In this document: positions 51,592 to 61,218 of the stretch, piece by piece
Numbering within the stretch: the stretch's first letter is position 1
Layout: each line of letters begins with the position of its first letter
NCBI RefSeq assembly: GCF_023887685.1
Contig: NZ_JAMWMR010000001.1
Coordinates: forward strand, 124,001 to 188,000
DNA: 64,000 nt
From: Streptomyces macrolidinus
GTDB taxonomy: Bacteria > Actinomycetota > Actinomycetes > Streptomycetales > Streptomycetaceae
Direction: 5' to 3'
Program-made: the position numbers and the translations under genes
The notes under the pieces: generated by a model
What the model saw: only the letters and a program-made list of their open reading frames with translations
Databases searched by the model: none
Told to the model about the DNA's origin: nothing

Positions 51592-53223
51592 TTACATCCG
51601 GAAGACGCCGAACTGGGGCGCCGTGTAGTCCCTTTGGGAAAGCGGCGCGTTGGCGCACGCGGTCAAGGCCAGGCCCAGCACCTGCCGGGTGTCCATCGGG
51701 TCGATGACACCGTCGTCCCACAGACGGGCCGTCGCGTAGTAGGCGTTGCCCTGGCGCTCGTACTGCGCGCGGATCGGCGCCTTGAAGGCGTCCTCGTCCT
51801 CGGCGGGCCAGGACTCGCCGCGCGCCTCCAACTGGTCGCGCTTGACGGTCGCAAGGACCGACGCGGCCTGCTCGCCGCCCATCACCGAGATCTTGGCGTT
51901 CGGCCACATCCACAGGAAGCGCGGGGAGTACGCCCGGCCGCACATCGAGTAGTTGCCCGCGCCGAACGAGCCGCCGATCACCATCGTCAGCTTCGGTACG
52001 CGCGTGCACGCCACGGCGGTCACCATCTTGGCGCCGTGCTTGGCGATGCCGCCCGCCTCGTAGTCGCGGCCCACCATGAAGCCGGAGATGTTCTGCAGGA
52101 ACACCAGGGGGATGCCGCGCTGGTCGCACAGCTCGATGAAGTGGGCGCCCTTCTGGGCCGATTCGGAGAACAGGATGCCGTTGTTGGCGACGATCCCGAC
52201 CGGATGGCCGTGGATGCGGGCGAAGCCCGTGACGAGGGTCTGCCCGAACTCCGCCTTGAACTCGGCGAAGCGCGAGCCGTCCACCACGCGCGCGATGACC
52301 TCGCGGACGTCGTAGGGCGTACGGGAGTCGGCGGGGACCGCGCCGTACAGCCCCGCGGGGTCGGCCTTCGGCTCCACGGCCGGGACGACCTCCCAGGGCA
52401 GCGGCTCGCGCGCGGGGAGCGTCGAGACGATGGTCCGGACAATCCGCAGCGCGTGCGCGTCGTCCTCCGCGAGATGGTCCGTCACCCCCGACACGCGCGA
52501 GTGGACCTCGCCGCCGCCCAGCTCCTCGGCCGTGACCACCTCGCCCGTGGCCGCCTTCACCAGGGGCGGGCCGCCCAGGAAGATCGTGCCCTGGTTCCGC
52601 ACGATCACCGCTTCGTCGCTCATCGCCGGGACATACGCCCCGCCCGCCGTGCAGGAGCCGAGCACGGCCGCGATCTGCGGGACACCGGCGCCGGACATCC
52701 GCGCCTGGTTGTAGAAGATCCGCCCGAAGTGCTCGCGGTCGGGGAAGACCTCGTCCTGGAGGGGCAGGAAGGCGCCCCCGGAGTCGACCAGATAGACACA
52801 GGGCAGGCGGTTCTCCAGCGCCACCTCCTGCGCCCTCAGGTGCTTCTTCACCGTCATCGGGTAGTACGTACCGCCCTTGACCGTGGCGTCGTTGGCGACG
52901 ATCACGCACTCTCGGCCGCTGATCCGCCCGATCCCGGCGATCACTCCGGCGGCCGGTGCCTGCCCGTCGTACATCCCGTCGGCGGCGAGGGGCGCCAGCT
53001 CGAGGAAGGGCGAACCCGGGTCGAGCAGCGTGTCCACGCGGTCGCGCGGCAGCAGCTTGCCGCGCGCCGTATGCCGCGCGCGGGCCCTCTCGCCGCCGCC
53101 CAGCCGGGCCGCGGCGAGCTTGCCGCGCAGCTCCTCGACGAGCGCGCGATGCGCCTCCTCGTTGGCCCGCCAGGCCTCCGACGCGGGCTCGGCCGCGCTC
53201 GTCAGCTCCGGTGCCTCCTGCAT
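51592..53223 (-). CDS. mccB: Methylcrotonyl-CoA carboxylase beta subunit (carboxyltransferase)
   Basis: Carboxyltransferase of 543 aa with two crotonase-like halves. Typical strings: [39 protein letters not shown], and [40 protein letters not shown] in the second half. The length and the [12 protein letters not shown] motif are characteristic of MCC-type subunits. ATG 53223 has GAGGGGA upstream. First gene of the operon, with two TetR-type operators right before it. Confidence 0.92.
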   Translation of the reverse strand: MQEAPELTSAAEPASEAWRANEEAHRALVEELRGKLAAARLGGGERARARHTARGKLLPRDRVDTLLDPGSPFLELAPLAADGMYDGQAPAAGVIAGIGRISGRECVIVANDATVKGGTYYPMTVKKHLRAQEVALENRLPCVYLVDSGGAFLPLQDEVFPDREHFGRIFYNQARMSGAGVPQIAAVLGSCTAGGAYVPAMSDEAVIVRNQGTIFLGGPPLVKAATGEVVTAEELGGGEVHSRVSGVTDHLAEDDAHALRIVRTIVSTLPAREPLPWEVVPAVEPKADPAGLYGAVPADSRTPYDVREVIARVVDGSRFAEFKAEFGQTLVTGFARIHGHPVGIVANNGILFSESAQKGAHFIELCDQRGIPLVFLQNISGFMVGRDYEAGGIAKHGAKMVTAVACTRVPKLTMVIGGSFGAGNYSMCGRAYSPRFLWMWPNAKISVMGGEQAASVLATVKRDQLEARGESWPAEDEDAFKAPIRAQYERQGNAYYATARLWDDGVIDPMDTRQVLGLALTACANAPLSQRDYTAPQFGVFRM

Positions 53224-53242
53224 CCTGCGATCCCCTCACCGT

Positions 53243-53287
53243 GTTAATGAGCGTTAACGCACACCCTTCAGGTTAACGACCGCTAAC
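53243..53287. promoter_or_regulatory. Paired 16-bp operators between mccB and tetR
   Basis: GTTAATGAGCGTTAAC (53243-53258) and GTTAACGACCGCTAAC (53272-53287) share the pattern GTTAA-N(6)-TTAAC with one or two changes. Their starts are 29 bp apart. They occupy the 86-bp gap between the divergent mccB and tetR genes, so the TetR protein probably controls both. Confidence 0.82.
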
Positions 53288-53309
53288 CTCCCTGTCTAGA
53301 ATCGATTCC

Positions 53310-53927
53310 ATGGCCACCAGAATCGACGGCCCCACCCGTCGTGAGCAGATCCTCAAGGAGGCCGCGCGGCTGTTCGCCGAGCGCGGCTTCCACGGCGTCG
53401 GGGTCGACGAGATAGGTGCCGCGGTCGGCATCAGCGGACCCGGCCTCTACCGCCACTTCGCGGGCAAGGACGCGATGCTCGCCGAGCTGCTCGTGGGCAT
53501 CAGCGGGCAGTTGCTGACCGGGGCCAGGCGACGGCTCGCCGAGGCCGACGGGGGCGGGGACGGCACGGACCGGAACCCCGAGGAGGTCCTCGACTCGCTG
53601 ATCGAGGGGCACATCGACTTCGCGCTCGACGACCGTCCCCTGATCACCCTGCACGACCGCGAGCTGGACCGCCTCCGCGACAGCGACCGCAAGCTGGTGC
53701 GCCAGCTCCAGCGGCAGTACGTCGAGCTGTGGGTGGAGATCGTCCGCGAGATGTACCCCGCGCTCGCCGAGCCGAGCGCGCGCTCGGCGGTCCACTCGGT
53801 GTTCGGCCTGCTCAACTCCACACCCCACCTGGGCCGCCCGGGCTCCCCCCTGCCCGGCCGTGACACGATGGCGACGCTCCTGCACCGCATGGCCAGGGGT
53901 GCCTTCGCCGCGGCCGGGACGGCGTGA
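53310..53927 (+). CDS. TetR-family repressor of the leucine-catabolic operon
   Basis: Regulator of 205 aa. N-terminal TetR helix-turn-helix: RREQILKEAARLFAERGFHG and GVDEIGAAVGISGPGLYRHF. The C-terminal ligand domain is helical, with LIEGHIDFALDDRPLITL. Divergent from mccB with two matching inverted repeats in the short gap; a CoA thioester such as methylcrotonyl-CoA would be a sensible inducer. No Shine-Dalgarno site is visible, so the transcript may be leaderless. Confidence 0.9.
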   Translation: MATRIDGPTRREQILKEAARLFAERGFHGVGVDEIGAAVGISGPGLYRHFAGKDAMLAELLVGISGQLLTGARRRLAEADGGGDGTDRNPEEVLDSLIEGHIDFALDDRPLITLHDRELDRLRDSDRKLVRQLQRQYVELWVEIVREMYPALAEPSARSAVHSVFGLLNSTPHLGRPGSPLPGRDTMATLLHRMARGAFAAAGTA

Positions 53928-54103
53928 GCCGGGCGGGCAACTCCCCGCGGCCTCAGCGGCCTCGGCGGAGCGCCGGGGCTGCTCCGGCAGCGTGACGAGC
54001 GTTACGGGCCCCACCGCTCCCTCGCTCTGGACTCCCGTCCTTACTCGCCGGTACGGTGCACTCTGAGCAAGCGCTTAGGCATAGCCCGATGGAGGTGGCG
54101 GCG

Positions 54104-55261
54104 GTGCGCCGTACGGTGTTCAACGAGGATCACGAGGCGTTCCGGGAGACCCTGCGCGCCTTCATCGAGGCCGAGGTCGTGCCGGTGTACGACGAGTGGT
54201 TCGCCGCCGGCCAGGCGCCGCGCGAGTTCTACTACCAGCTCGCCGAGCTGGGCGTCTTCGGCATCAACGTCCCCGAGGAGTTCGGCGGCGCCGGCCTGGA
54301 CACCCACAAGTTCGAGGCCGTCATCTACGAGGAGACCGCCCGCGCGGGTGTCACCTTCGGCGGCTCGGGCGTGCACACGCTGCTCGGCCTGCCGTACATC
54401 AAGCTGCTCGCCACCGACGAGCAGAAGAAGCGGTACCTGCCGAAGTTCGTCTCCGGTGAGGAGATGTGGGGCATCGCGATGACCGAGCCGGGCACCGGCT
54501 CCGACCTCGCGGGCATGAAGACCACCGCCAAGCTCTCCGAGGACGGCACGCACTACGTCCTCAACGGCGCCAAGACCTTCATCACCGGCGGCGTCCACGC
54601 CGACCGCATGATCGTCTGCGCCCGCACCGACGCGCCCACCGCCGAGGACCGCCGCCACGGCATCTCCCTCTTCGTCGTCGACACCAAGGCCGAGGGCTAC
54701 TCCATCGGACGCAAGCTCGACAAGCTCGGCCTGCGCGTCTCGGACACCGCCGAACTGGCCTTCGTGGACGTCAAGGTGCCCGCCGAGGACCTGCTCGGCG
54801 AGGAGAACAAGGGCTTCTCCTACCTCGGCCACAACCTCGCCTCCGAGCGCTGGGGCATCGCCTTCGGCGCCTACGCGCAGGCCAAGGCCGCGATCCGGTT
54901 CGCCAAGGAGTACGTCAAGGAGCGCACGGTCTTCGGCAAGCCCGTCGCCTCCTTCCAGAACACCAAGTTCGAACTGGCCGCCTGCCAGGCCGAGGTGGAC
55001 GCCGCCGAGGCCGTCGTGGACCGCGCCACCGAGGCCCTCGACGCCGGTGAGCTGACCGCCGCCGAGGCCGCCTCCGCCAAGCTGTTCTGCACCGAGGTCG
55101 CGCACCGCGTGATCGACCGCTGCCTCCAGCTCCACGGCGGCTACGGCTTCATGAACGAGTACCCGATCGCCCGCCTGTACGCCGACAACCGCGTCAACCG
55201 CATCTACGGCGGCACCAGCGAGATCATGAAGTCGATCATCGCCAAGGACATGGGGCTCTAA
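54104..55261 (+). CDS. Acyl-CoA dehydrogenase
   Basis: Acyl-CoA dehydrogenase of 385 aa. GTG 54104 was chosen because GGAGGTGG lies 5-7 nt upstream and gives the family start VRRTVFNEDHEAFRETL; ATG 54089 is in frame but lacks a site. Signatures: MTEPGTGSDLAGMKT, NGAKTFITGG, and LYADNRVNRIYGGTSEIMKS. Substrate is probably long- or medium-chain acyl-CoA. The palindrome AAGCGCTT at about 54069-54076 upstream resembles operators of fatty-acid genes, but I cannot assign a regulator. A TesB gene follows. Confidence 0.9.
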   Translation: MRRTVFNEDHEAFRETLRAFIEAEVVPVYDEWFAAGQAPREFYYQLAELGVFGINVPEEFGGAGLDTHKFEAVIYEETARAGVTFGGSGVHTLLGLPYIKLLATDEQKKRYLPKFVSGEEMWGIAMTEPGTGSDLAGMKTTAKLSEDGTHYVLNGAKTFITGGVHADRMIVCARTDAPTAEDRRHGISLFVVDTKAEGYSIGRKLDKLGLRVSDTAELAFVDVKVPAEDLLGEENKGFSYLGHNLASERWGIAFGAYAQAKAAIRFAKEYVKERTVFGKPVASFQNTKFELAACQAEVDAAEAVVDRATEALDAGELTAAEAASAKLFCTEVAHRVIDRCLQLHGGYGFMNEYPIARLYADNRVNRIYGGTSEIMKSIIAKDMGL

Positions 55262-55312
55262 GGCCCGCGACCGGATCGGCTCGCTCGTCGATGCCGTCCG
55301 TCAACTGACGCC

Positions 55313-56194
55313 ATGACCCAGGCACTTCGGTCCCTGCTCGATCTGCTCGACCTGGAGCGGATCGAGCAGGACATCTTCCGCGGCCGGTCCCAGGCCGCCG
55401 TCGTCCCGCGCGTCTTCGGCGGGCAGGTGGCGGCCCAGGCGCTGCTCGCCGCCGGGCGGACGGTCCCCGCGGACCGGTTCGCGCACTCGCTGCACGCGTA
55501 CTTCCTGGTCGCCGGGGACCCCGGCGCGCCCATCGTCTACACCGTCGACCGCATCCGCGACGGCCGCTCCTTCACCACCCGCCGGGTGGTCGCGATCCAG
55601 CACGGCCGGCCGATCTTCCATCTCTCCGCGTCCTTCCAGACGTACGAGGAGGGGATGGAGCACCAGGCGCCGATGCCGCCCGCGCCCGACCCGGAGACCC
55701 TGCCCAGGGGCGAGGAGCTGCTGCCGCGCTACGCCGACGTCTTCCGCGACCCGCAGGTCCTGGAGCGGCTGCTCGAAGCCCGCGCGGCCGTCGACCTGCG
55801 CTATGTGGACGAGCCGCCGTTCGCCACCGCCGGGACGGTCCGCGAGCCGCGCTCCCAGGTGTGGTTCCGCACCAACGGCAAGCTCGACGAGTACGCGGAC
55901 GACCCGCTGCTGCACGTCGTCCTCGCCACGTACGTCTCCGACATGACGCTGCTCGACTCGATCCTGCTCGCGCACGGGCGCGGCGGCTGGACGACCGGCG
56001 ACGTGGTCGGCGCCTCGCTGGACCACGCGATGTGGTTCCACCGCCCCTTCCGAGCCGACGAGTGGCTGCTGTACGACCAGGAGTCGCCGTCCGCGTCCGG
56101 CGGGCGCGGGCTCGGCCAGGCACGGATCTACACCCGCGACGGACGGCTCGCGATCTCGGTGATCCAGGAGGGCGTGGTCCGCGTCCCCCGCTGA
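55313..56194 (+). CDS. tesB: Acyl-CoA thioesterase II (TesB)
   Basis: Double-hotdog thioesterase of 293 aa. The N-terminal hotdog contains RVFGGQVAAQALLAAGRTV and FHLSASFQTYEEGMEHQAP. The C-terminal one holds the catalytic residues in LDHAMWFHRPFRADEWLLYDQESPSASGGRG. It hydrolyses medium to long acyl-CoA. 51 bp separate it from the acyl-CoA dehydrogenase, consistent with one transcript. Its stop codon is inside a 31-bp tandem repeat. Confidence 0.93.
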   Translation: MTQALRSLLDLLDLERIEQDIFRGRSQAAVVPRVFGGQVAAQALLAAGRTVPADRFAHSLHAYFLVAGDPGAPIVYTVDRIRDGRSFTTRRVVAIQHGRPIFHLSASFQTYEEGMEHQAPMPPAPDPETLPRGEELLPRYADVFRDPQVLERLLEARAAVDLRYVDEPPFATAGTVREPRSQVWFRTNGKLDEYADDPLLHVVLATYVSDMTLLDSILLAHGRGGWTTGDVVGASLDHAMWFHRPFRADEWLLYDQESPSASGGRGLGQARIYTRDGRLAISVIQEGVVRVPR

Positions 56195-56251
56195 GACCTC
56201 GTGTCTCGGACGGGCTCAGTGCTGAGACCCCGTGTCCCGGACGGGCTCAGT
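56190..56251. repeat. 31-bp tandem duplication of a hairpin
   Basis: Two 31-bp copies (56190-56220 and 56221-56251) differ at only two positions (CT/CC changes). Each starts GCTGAGACC and ends GGGCTCAGT, so each can form a CTGAG/CTCAG stem. The first copy contains the tesB stop codon and the second the stop of the convergent phosphatase gene. They may serve as a doubled bidirectional terminator. Confidence 0.85.
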
Positions 56252-57053
56252 CGGTGGCCGTGAGACCGGCCTGTCCCAGCAGGTAGGCCGTCAGCGGGTC
56301 GTAGTAGCGGGGGCTCGCGACATGGTCGTCCAGCGGGACCGTCGCCTGGAGGGTGCCCTCCGCCTCCGCGAGGAACAGCGCCGGGTCGTTGCAGTCCGCG
56401 TACCCGACGGAGTCGATGCCGAGCTGTCCCGCGCAGCCCGCCCAGCCGTGGTCGGCGACGACGAGGTCGGGCAGCGGGCGGCCCTCGGCGTGCAGCCCGT
56501 TCAGGATCGCGCGCATCGGCTCGGGGGAGTGGGTGTGCCACAGCGTGGCGCCGTGCTCCAGGACGGCCACGTCGGCGAACTGCATCACGTACCCCTCGTC
56601 CGTCCGCAGCCCGTCCGGGATGACGACGATCTCGCACCCGGCCGCGCGCAGCGCCACCGCGGTGGCCCGGTGGACGTCGAGGAGCCCGCCGGGGTGCCCG
56701 GTGGCCAGCAGCACCCGCTGTTCGCCGTCGGCGGCCTTGCGCAGCCGGGCCGCGAGGCGCTCCACGGCGTCGACCGTCAGCTCCGGGTCGATGGTGTCCT
56801 GGCCGTAGCGGTGCTCGGGGTCGTCGCTGACTCCGCAGCGCTCCGCCATGACCGCGAGGACGTCCTGCTCGTCGCTCCAGCGGTCGCCGAACTCCAGGCC
56901 GAACCAGAACGCGCGGTCGCCGTTGGCCAGGCCCCGGTAGTGGGAGAGGTTGTTCTCACGGGGGGTCGCGACATGGCCCGCGATACGGGTCCGTACGAGG
57001 TGGTCGACGAGCTCGGCGCGGCTGGGCATCCCGGGTATCGGCATGGCACCCAT
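56247..57053 (-). CDS. Phosphatase-family protein
   Basis: Cytoplasmic protein of 268 aa from ATG 57053 (ATG 57044 also possible). It belongs to a conserved Streptomyces family labelled phosphatase. Characteristic strings: RENNLSHYRGLANGDRAFW, LLATGHPGGLLDVHRATAVA, VVIPDGLRTDEGYVMQFADV, VADHGWAGCAG and VGYADCNDPALF. These conserved His and Asp residues suggest a metal site. I cannot name the substrate. It is convergent with tesB and downstream of the PucR gene. Confidence 0.75.
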   Translation of the reverse strand: MGAMPIPGMPSRAELVDHLVRTRIAGHVATPRENNLSHYRGLANGDRAFWFGLEFGDRWSDEQDVLAVMAERCGVSDDPEHRYGQDTIDPELTVDAVERLAARLRKAADGEQRVLLATGHPGGLLDVHRATAVALRAAGCEIVVIPDGLRTDEGYVMQFADVAVLEHGATLWHTHSPEPMRAILNGLHAEGRPLPDLVVADHGWAGCAGQLGIDSVGYADCNDPALFLAEAEGTLQATVPLDDHVASPRYYDPLTAYLLGQAGLTATD

Positions 57054-57115
57054 TCTGCCGGTGCGCCGCCGCCCCTGTCCCGTGCGCTTCCCGCGCAGGC
57101 GGACGGACCGGACGG

Positions 57116-58615
57116 TCAGCTCGGGCCCGAGTGCCGCAGCGCGAACCACAGCTCCATGCGGACGTCCGGGTCGTCCAGGTCCGCCTCCAGCAACGCGGCA
57201 CAGCGGGCGATGCGTTGGCGGACCGTGTTGCGGTGCACGGAGAGCGCCACCGCGGTGCGGTCCCAACTGCCGTGCAAGGACAGCCAGGTGCGCAGCGTCT
57301 CGGCCAGCGCGGGCGGCCGGGCGATCGGCGCGAGCAGCGTCCTTGAGTGCAGTGCGGCCTCCGCGGGCGGGACCAGGGCGGCCAGGCCCGCGCGTTCGCC
57401 GTGGCGCACCAGCGGCAGGCGCCTCGCGCGGGCGCGGGCCAGCGCGCCCGCGGCCTGCGCGTCGGCGCGGGCCCACGCGCCGGGCTCCGCCGCCGCGCTG
57501 ACGCCGAGCGTCCAGCCGGGCTGGGCGGCCGGGACCCGCTCGGCCGGGACGAGGACGCGGACGACCTCACCGGCCGCGTCCACGAGCGCGGAGCCCAGCG
57601 CCGCGCCGAGCGCCGAGGCGGCCACCGCGTCCGGCGCGGGCTCGTCCCCGGCGGGCCGGGCGTGCACCACGAGCCACCGGTCCCCGCCGAGCAGCGGCGC
57701 GACCTCCTGGGGCGGGGCCCCGAGCAGCAGCCGGACGAGCGCCGAGGAGCGGGCCGCCCCGTCGGCGCTCTGGTGCTCGCCGGTGAGCAGGGACAGCAGT
57801 ACGGCGGCGACCGAGGAGATCGTGTGGTCGCCCGGATCGCGGCGCGGGGAGGCGACCCCGAGGACGAAGCCCTGCCCGGTGCCGAGGGCGTACGCGGCGA
57901 GATGGGTACCGGCGACGGTGTCCGTGGCGGAGGAGGGAGCGGAGGACGGGGCGGACTCGGCTCCCCGCGGCCGTACCACCCCCGCCAGCTCCCGGAGGGC
58001 CCGGAGCGCCTGCTCCGGGGCCTGGCCCGCGCCCGCCAGCTCCGCTCCGTCCGGCCCGTACAGGACCGTACGGCCGCCCAGCCGCTGGGCCAGTCGGCGC
58101 AGCACCGAGGGCACCGGGGCCGGGCGCGCCGCCGCCGCGGCCAGGCTCTGCTGGGCCTCCGTGACCCGGCGCAGCTCGGCCAGCCGGGCCTGGGCCATGA
58201 GCTGCCACACGGCACGAGCCACGGCCGCGAACGTCGTGCGCGGCGGGACCTCGAGGAGCGGCAGCCCCTGCCGGTCGCAGGCCGCCACCAGCGCGGGCGG
58301 CACCGCGTCGTGCACGGGCGCCAGACCGAAGCCGAGCGCCGCGCCGCCCGCGGCCACGATCCGTGCGACGTAGTCATCGAAGAAGGCCGGGGAGTCCGCG
58401 GCCTCGGAGATCTGCATACCGGCCGTCAACAGCAGCTCGCCGCCCAGCAGATACGGATACGGGTCGGCCATCTCCGAGGTGTGCGCCCAGTGGACGACCG
58501 TGCCGGGGTCGGTCGGCCCGGCGATCTGCCGCAGGGCCAGGTCCTCCCGCGAGAGCAGCGCGGACAGCGGAACCGGCGGGGTGGGAGGCACCGCAGGGGA
58601 GAGTGGGTCACGCAC
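57116..58615 (-). CDS. PucR-family transcriptional regulator
   Basis: Regulator of 499 aa from GTG 58615. An N-terminal PucR sensor domain (LSREDLALRQIAGPTDPGTV; HTSEMADPYPYLLGGELLLTAGM) is followed by a GGDEF-like middle region without catalytic residues. The C-terminal helix-turn-helix reads HGSWDRTAVALSVHRNTVRQRIARC. Family members control purine or amine catabolism. Divergent from the agmatinase gene, its likely target. Confidence 0.9.
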   Translation of the reverse strand: MRDPLSPAVPPTPPVPLSALLSREDLALRQIAGPTDPGTVVHWAHTSEMADPYPYLLGGELLLTAGMQISEAADSPAFFDDYVARIVAAGGAALGFGLAPVHDAVPPALVAACDRQGLPLLEVPPRTTFAAVARAVWQLMAQARLAELRRVTEAQQSLAAAAARPAPVPSVLRRLAQRLGGRTVLYGPDGAELAGAGQAPEQALRALRELAGVVRPRGAESAPSSAPSSATDTVAGTHLAAYALGTGQGFVLGVASPRRDPGDHTISSVAAVLLSLLTGEHQSADGAARSSALVRLLLGAPPQEVAPLLGGDRWLVVHARPAGDEPAPDAVAASALGAALGSALVDAAGEVVRVLVPAERVPAAQPGWTLGVSAAAEPGAWARADAQAAGALARARARRLPLVRHGERAGLAALVPPAEAALHSRTLLAPIARPPALAETLRTWLSLHGSWDRTAVALSVHRNTVRQRIARCAALLEADLDDPDVRMELWFALRHSGPS

Positions 58616-58784
58616 GGTGGACGATTCCTCCGTTCCGGTCGCTTCGAGTGGAGGAAACGTACACTTCAGCGGCGTCGTGCGGCCACCTAGGGTCGGGTGC
58701 GGACCGGCAGCCGAGGCACGGGGGACGACCTGGCAGCCGAGCCACGGTTGACGACCTCGTGGACGACCTGGAGGAAGCCCGACG

Positions 58785-59786
58785 ATGAGCAGCACCGAGA
58801 ACCCGGCAATGGGCGGCGACCGGCCGCGCGGCCCCGTCGACTCGTCCCGCGTCCCGCGCTACGCGGGCCCCGCGACCTTCGCCCGGCTGCCCCGCCTGGA
58901 CGAGGTCGGCGCCGCCGACGTCGCGGTGGTCGGTGTGCCGTTCGACTCCGGCGTCTCCTACCGCCCCGGCGCCCGCTTCGGCGGCAACGCGATCCGCGAG
59001 GCCTCCCGGCTGCTGCGCCCGTACAACCCGGCCCAGGACGCTTCCCCGTTCGCGCTCGCGCAGGTCGCGGACGCGGGCGACATCGCCGTGAACCCGTTCC
59101 ACATCAACGAGGCCGTGGAGACGATCGAGGCCGCCGCCGACGAGCTGCTCGGCACGGGCGCCCGCCTGATGACGCTCGGCGGCGACCACACCATCGCGCT
59201 TCCGCTGCTGCGCTCGGTGGCGAAGAAGCACGGCCCGGTCGCGCTGCTCCACTTCGACGCCCATCTCGACACGTGGGACACGTACTTCGGCGCCGAGTAC
59301 ACCCACGGCACGCCGTTCCGCCGGGCCGTCGAGGAGGGCATCCTCGACACCTCCGCGCTCTCCCACGTCGGCACCCGCGGCCCGCTGTACGGCAAGCAGG
59401 ACCTCACGGACGACGAGAAGATGGGCTTCGGCATCGTCACGTCGGCGGACGTCTACCGGCGCGGCGCGGACGAGGTCGCCGACCAGTTGCGTCAGCGCAT
59501 CGGCGACCGCCCGCTGTACATCTCCATCGACATCGACTGCCTGGACCCGGCCCACGCGCCCGGCACGGGCACGCCCGAGGCCGGTGGTATGACCTCGCGC
59601 GAACTCCTGGAGATCCTGCGGGGGTTGGCGTCCTGCAACCTGGTCTCGGCGGACGTCGTGGAGGTGGCGCCCGCGTACGACCACGCGGAGATCACGTCGG
59701 TGGCCGCGTCCCACACGGCGTACGAGCTGACGACGATCATGTCCCGGCAGATCGCGGCGGCGCGCGGGGTGAACGCGGGCGCCTGA
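58785..59786 (+). CDS. speB: Agmatinase / ureohydrolase
   Basis: Manganese-dependent ureohydrolase of 333 aa: agmatine (or guanidinobutyrate) to putrescine (or GABA) and urea. Metal-binding motifs are [22 protein letters not shown] and [19 protein letters not shown]. An N-terminal [12 protein letters not shown] is usual in agmatinases. Divergent PucR regulator suggests induction by an amine. It converges with the beta-lactamase-like gene with only 4 bp between the stops. Confidence 0.93.
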   Translation: MSSTENPAMGGDRPRGPVDSSRVPRYAGPATFARLPRLDEVGAADVAVVGVPFDSGVSYRPGARFGGNAIREASRLLRPYNPAQDASPFALAQVADAGDIAVNPFHINEAVETIEAAADELLGTGARLMTLGGDHTIALPLLRSVAKKHGPVALLHFDAHLDTWDTYFGAEYTHGTPFRRAVEEGILDTSALSHVGTRGPLYGKQDLTDDEKMGFGIVTSADVYRRGADEVADQLRQRIGDRPLYISIDIDCLDPAHAPGTGTPEAGGMTSRELLEILRGLASCNLVSADVVEVAPAYDHAEITSVAASHTAYELTTIMSRQIAAARGVNAGA

Positions 59787-59790
59787 CCGG

Positions 59791-60714
59791 TCAGTTCGCG
59801 GGGACCTCCGGGACCGCCTCCTGCGGCGTACTCGTGGGCACGTACGCCGCGGCGGCGGACGCCTTCGGCACCAGATCCTTGTGGATGGCCTTGGCCACGT
59901 TCTGGATCGTGGTGACGCCGTAGTTCATGGTGCTGTTGCCATGGGTGAGCACGGTGATCATGTAGTCGTGCCCGGCGCCCTTGAACGTACCGACGCTGTG
60001 CACGCGCCAGCCGTGCGTGGCGCGCGACAGCCAGCCGTTCTTGACGTGCACGGAGACACCGGAGGGTGTACCGGCGGGGGTGCCCCAGCGCTGCGAGGAG
60101 ATGACCTTGCTCATCAACTTCAGGGCGTAGTCACGGGAGTTGTCGCTCAGTACGGAGTTCTTGGCGGTGAGGAGCTTCAGCAGCTTCTGCTCGTCCTGCA
60201 CGGTGATCTGGGTCAGCCCCCAGTAGCCGCCCGCGCCCGGCTTGGTCTGGGTCATGCCCGCGGCCGAGAGGAAGCCCTTGATCTTCGTCATGCCGAGCTG
60301 CTTCCACAGCGTGCTCGTGGCGTTGTTGTCCGACTTGGTGATCATCGCTGTGGCGAGGGTGTTCTCGCGGCTCGTCAGATAGCGGTTGTGCTTCTTGGCG
60401 TCCCACAGGAGGGTGGCGAGCACGGTGACCTTGACGACGCTGGCGGAGTCGTAGGCGCTGGTGGCGCGCAGCGTGCAGGTGGTGTTGGTGCTGCGGTCGT
60501 AGAGCCCGATCGCGACGGTGCCCTTGCGGCTGCCGAGGGCCGCGGTGATGTCCTTCTTCAACTTGGCGGCGAGCCCTGCCGTGCCCGAGGTGCAACTGAC
60601 GGTCGGCGCCGTGGCGGCAGCGGCGGGCGTGGCGGCGACCCCGAGCGGTATGAGCATCCCGGCCCCGAGCCCGGCGGCGAGTACACGGGCGCGCCGTGAC
60701 GTGTGGTGAGTCAT
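59791..60714 (-). CDS. Secreted class A beta-lactamase-like serine hydrolase
   Basis: Secreted protein of 307 aa from ATG 60714, with GGAG upstream. The signal peptide contains VLAAGLGAGMLIPLGVAATPAAAA. Motifs of the serine beta-lactamase fold are SVVK (SxxK; SAYDSASVVKVT), SDN (TKSDNNAT) and KNG (VHVKNGWLS) in place of KTG. The Glu166 loop is not apparent, so penicillin hydrolysis is uncertain and a peptidase or esterase role is possible. Convergent with speB. Confidence 0.87.
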   Translation of the reverse strand: MTHHTSRRARVLAAGLGAGMLIPLGVAATPAAAATAPTVSCTSGTAGLAAKLKKDITAALGSRKGTVAIGLYDRSTNTTCTLRATSAYDSASVVKVTVLATLLWDAKKHNRYLTSRENTLATAMITKSDNNATSTLWKQLGMTKIKGFLSAAGMTQTKPGAGGYWGLTQITVQDEQKLLKLLTAKNSVLSDNSRDYALKLMSKVISSQRWGTPAGTPSGVSVHVKNGWLSRATHGWRVHSVGTFKGAGHDYMITVLTHGNSTMNYGVTTIQNVAKAIHKDLVPKASAAAAYVPTSTPQEAVPEVPAN

Positions 60715-60775
60715 GAAGGGCTCCATTCCCTTGAGCGTCGGCAAGCGCGCTCCACACACGCTCGTCTCTACTGAC

Positions 60776-61123
60776 TCATCGAGGGGACGGACAGTTGCAC
60801 GCGCCCTCTTCGTCTTCGTGTTCTTCCAGGTCGTCGTACTCGAACGCGAGCAGCCGAGCCCCGCGGCTCTCGGCGATCCGGAGAACGTCGGTCAGCGAAC
60901 GGTGCATCCCCGCGAGGAGATACCGGAGTTGGACCGAGGTCGCACTGTCGTCGGCGAGCATGTCGACCGCGTGCCCGAGCAGATCACCGGCCATCCCGAG
61001 CTGCACACGCTCGGCGGCGTCAGCCATCCGGGCCAGCCGCCCGGCGCCGTCCGTGATCAGGTAACAGGCCTTGCCGTCCATGCCGGTCCACGGCAGCAGC
61101 CGGGGAATCTCGATGCCGCTCAT
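60776..61123 (-). CDS. Hypothetical protein, 115 aa
   Basis: Cytoplasmic helical protein of 115 aa. ATG 61123 has AAGGAG 9 nt upstream. The N-terminal LPWTGMDGKACYLITDGAGRLARMAD is beta-rich and the rest helical (LLGHAVDMLADDSATSVQLRYLLAGM), ending in an acidic and Cys-containing tail (EEHEDEEGACNCPS). Such proteins commonly neighbour XRE-DUF397 pairs in Streptomyces. Function unknown. Confidence 0.75.
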   Translation of the reverse strand: MSGIEIPRLLPWTGMDGKACYLITDGAGRLARMADAAERVQLGMAGDLLGHAVDMLADDSATSVQLRYLLAGMHRSLTDVLRIAESRGARLLAFEYDDLEEHEDEEGACNCPSPR

Positions 61124-61218
61124 GTCGTCAACTCCTTGAATTCACCCTGGGGTCGCTATCTGTAGCAATCCACTCACAGCGTGAGACAGGCCTGGCTAGG
61201 CTCGCCAGAGAAGGGCTG

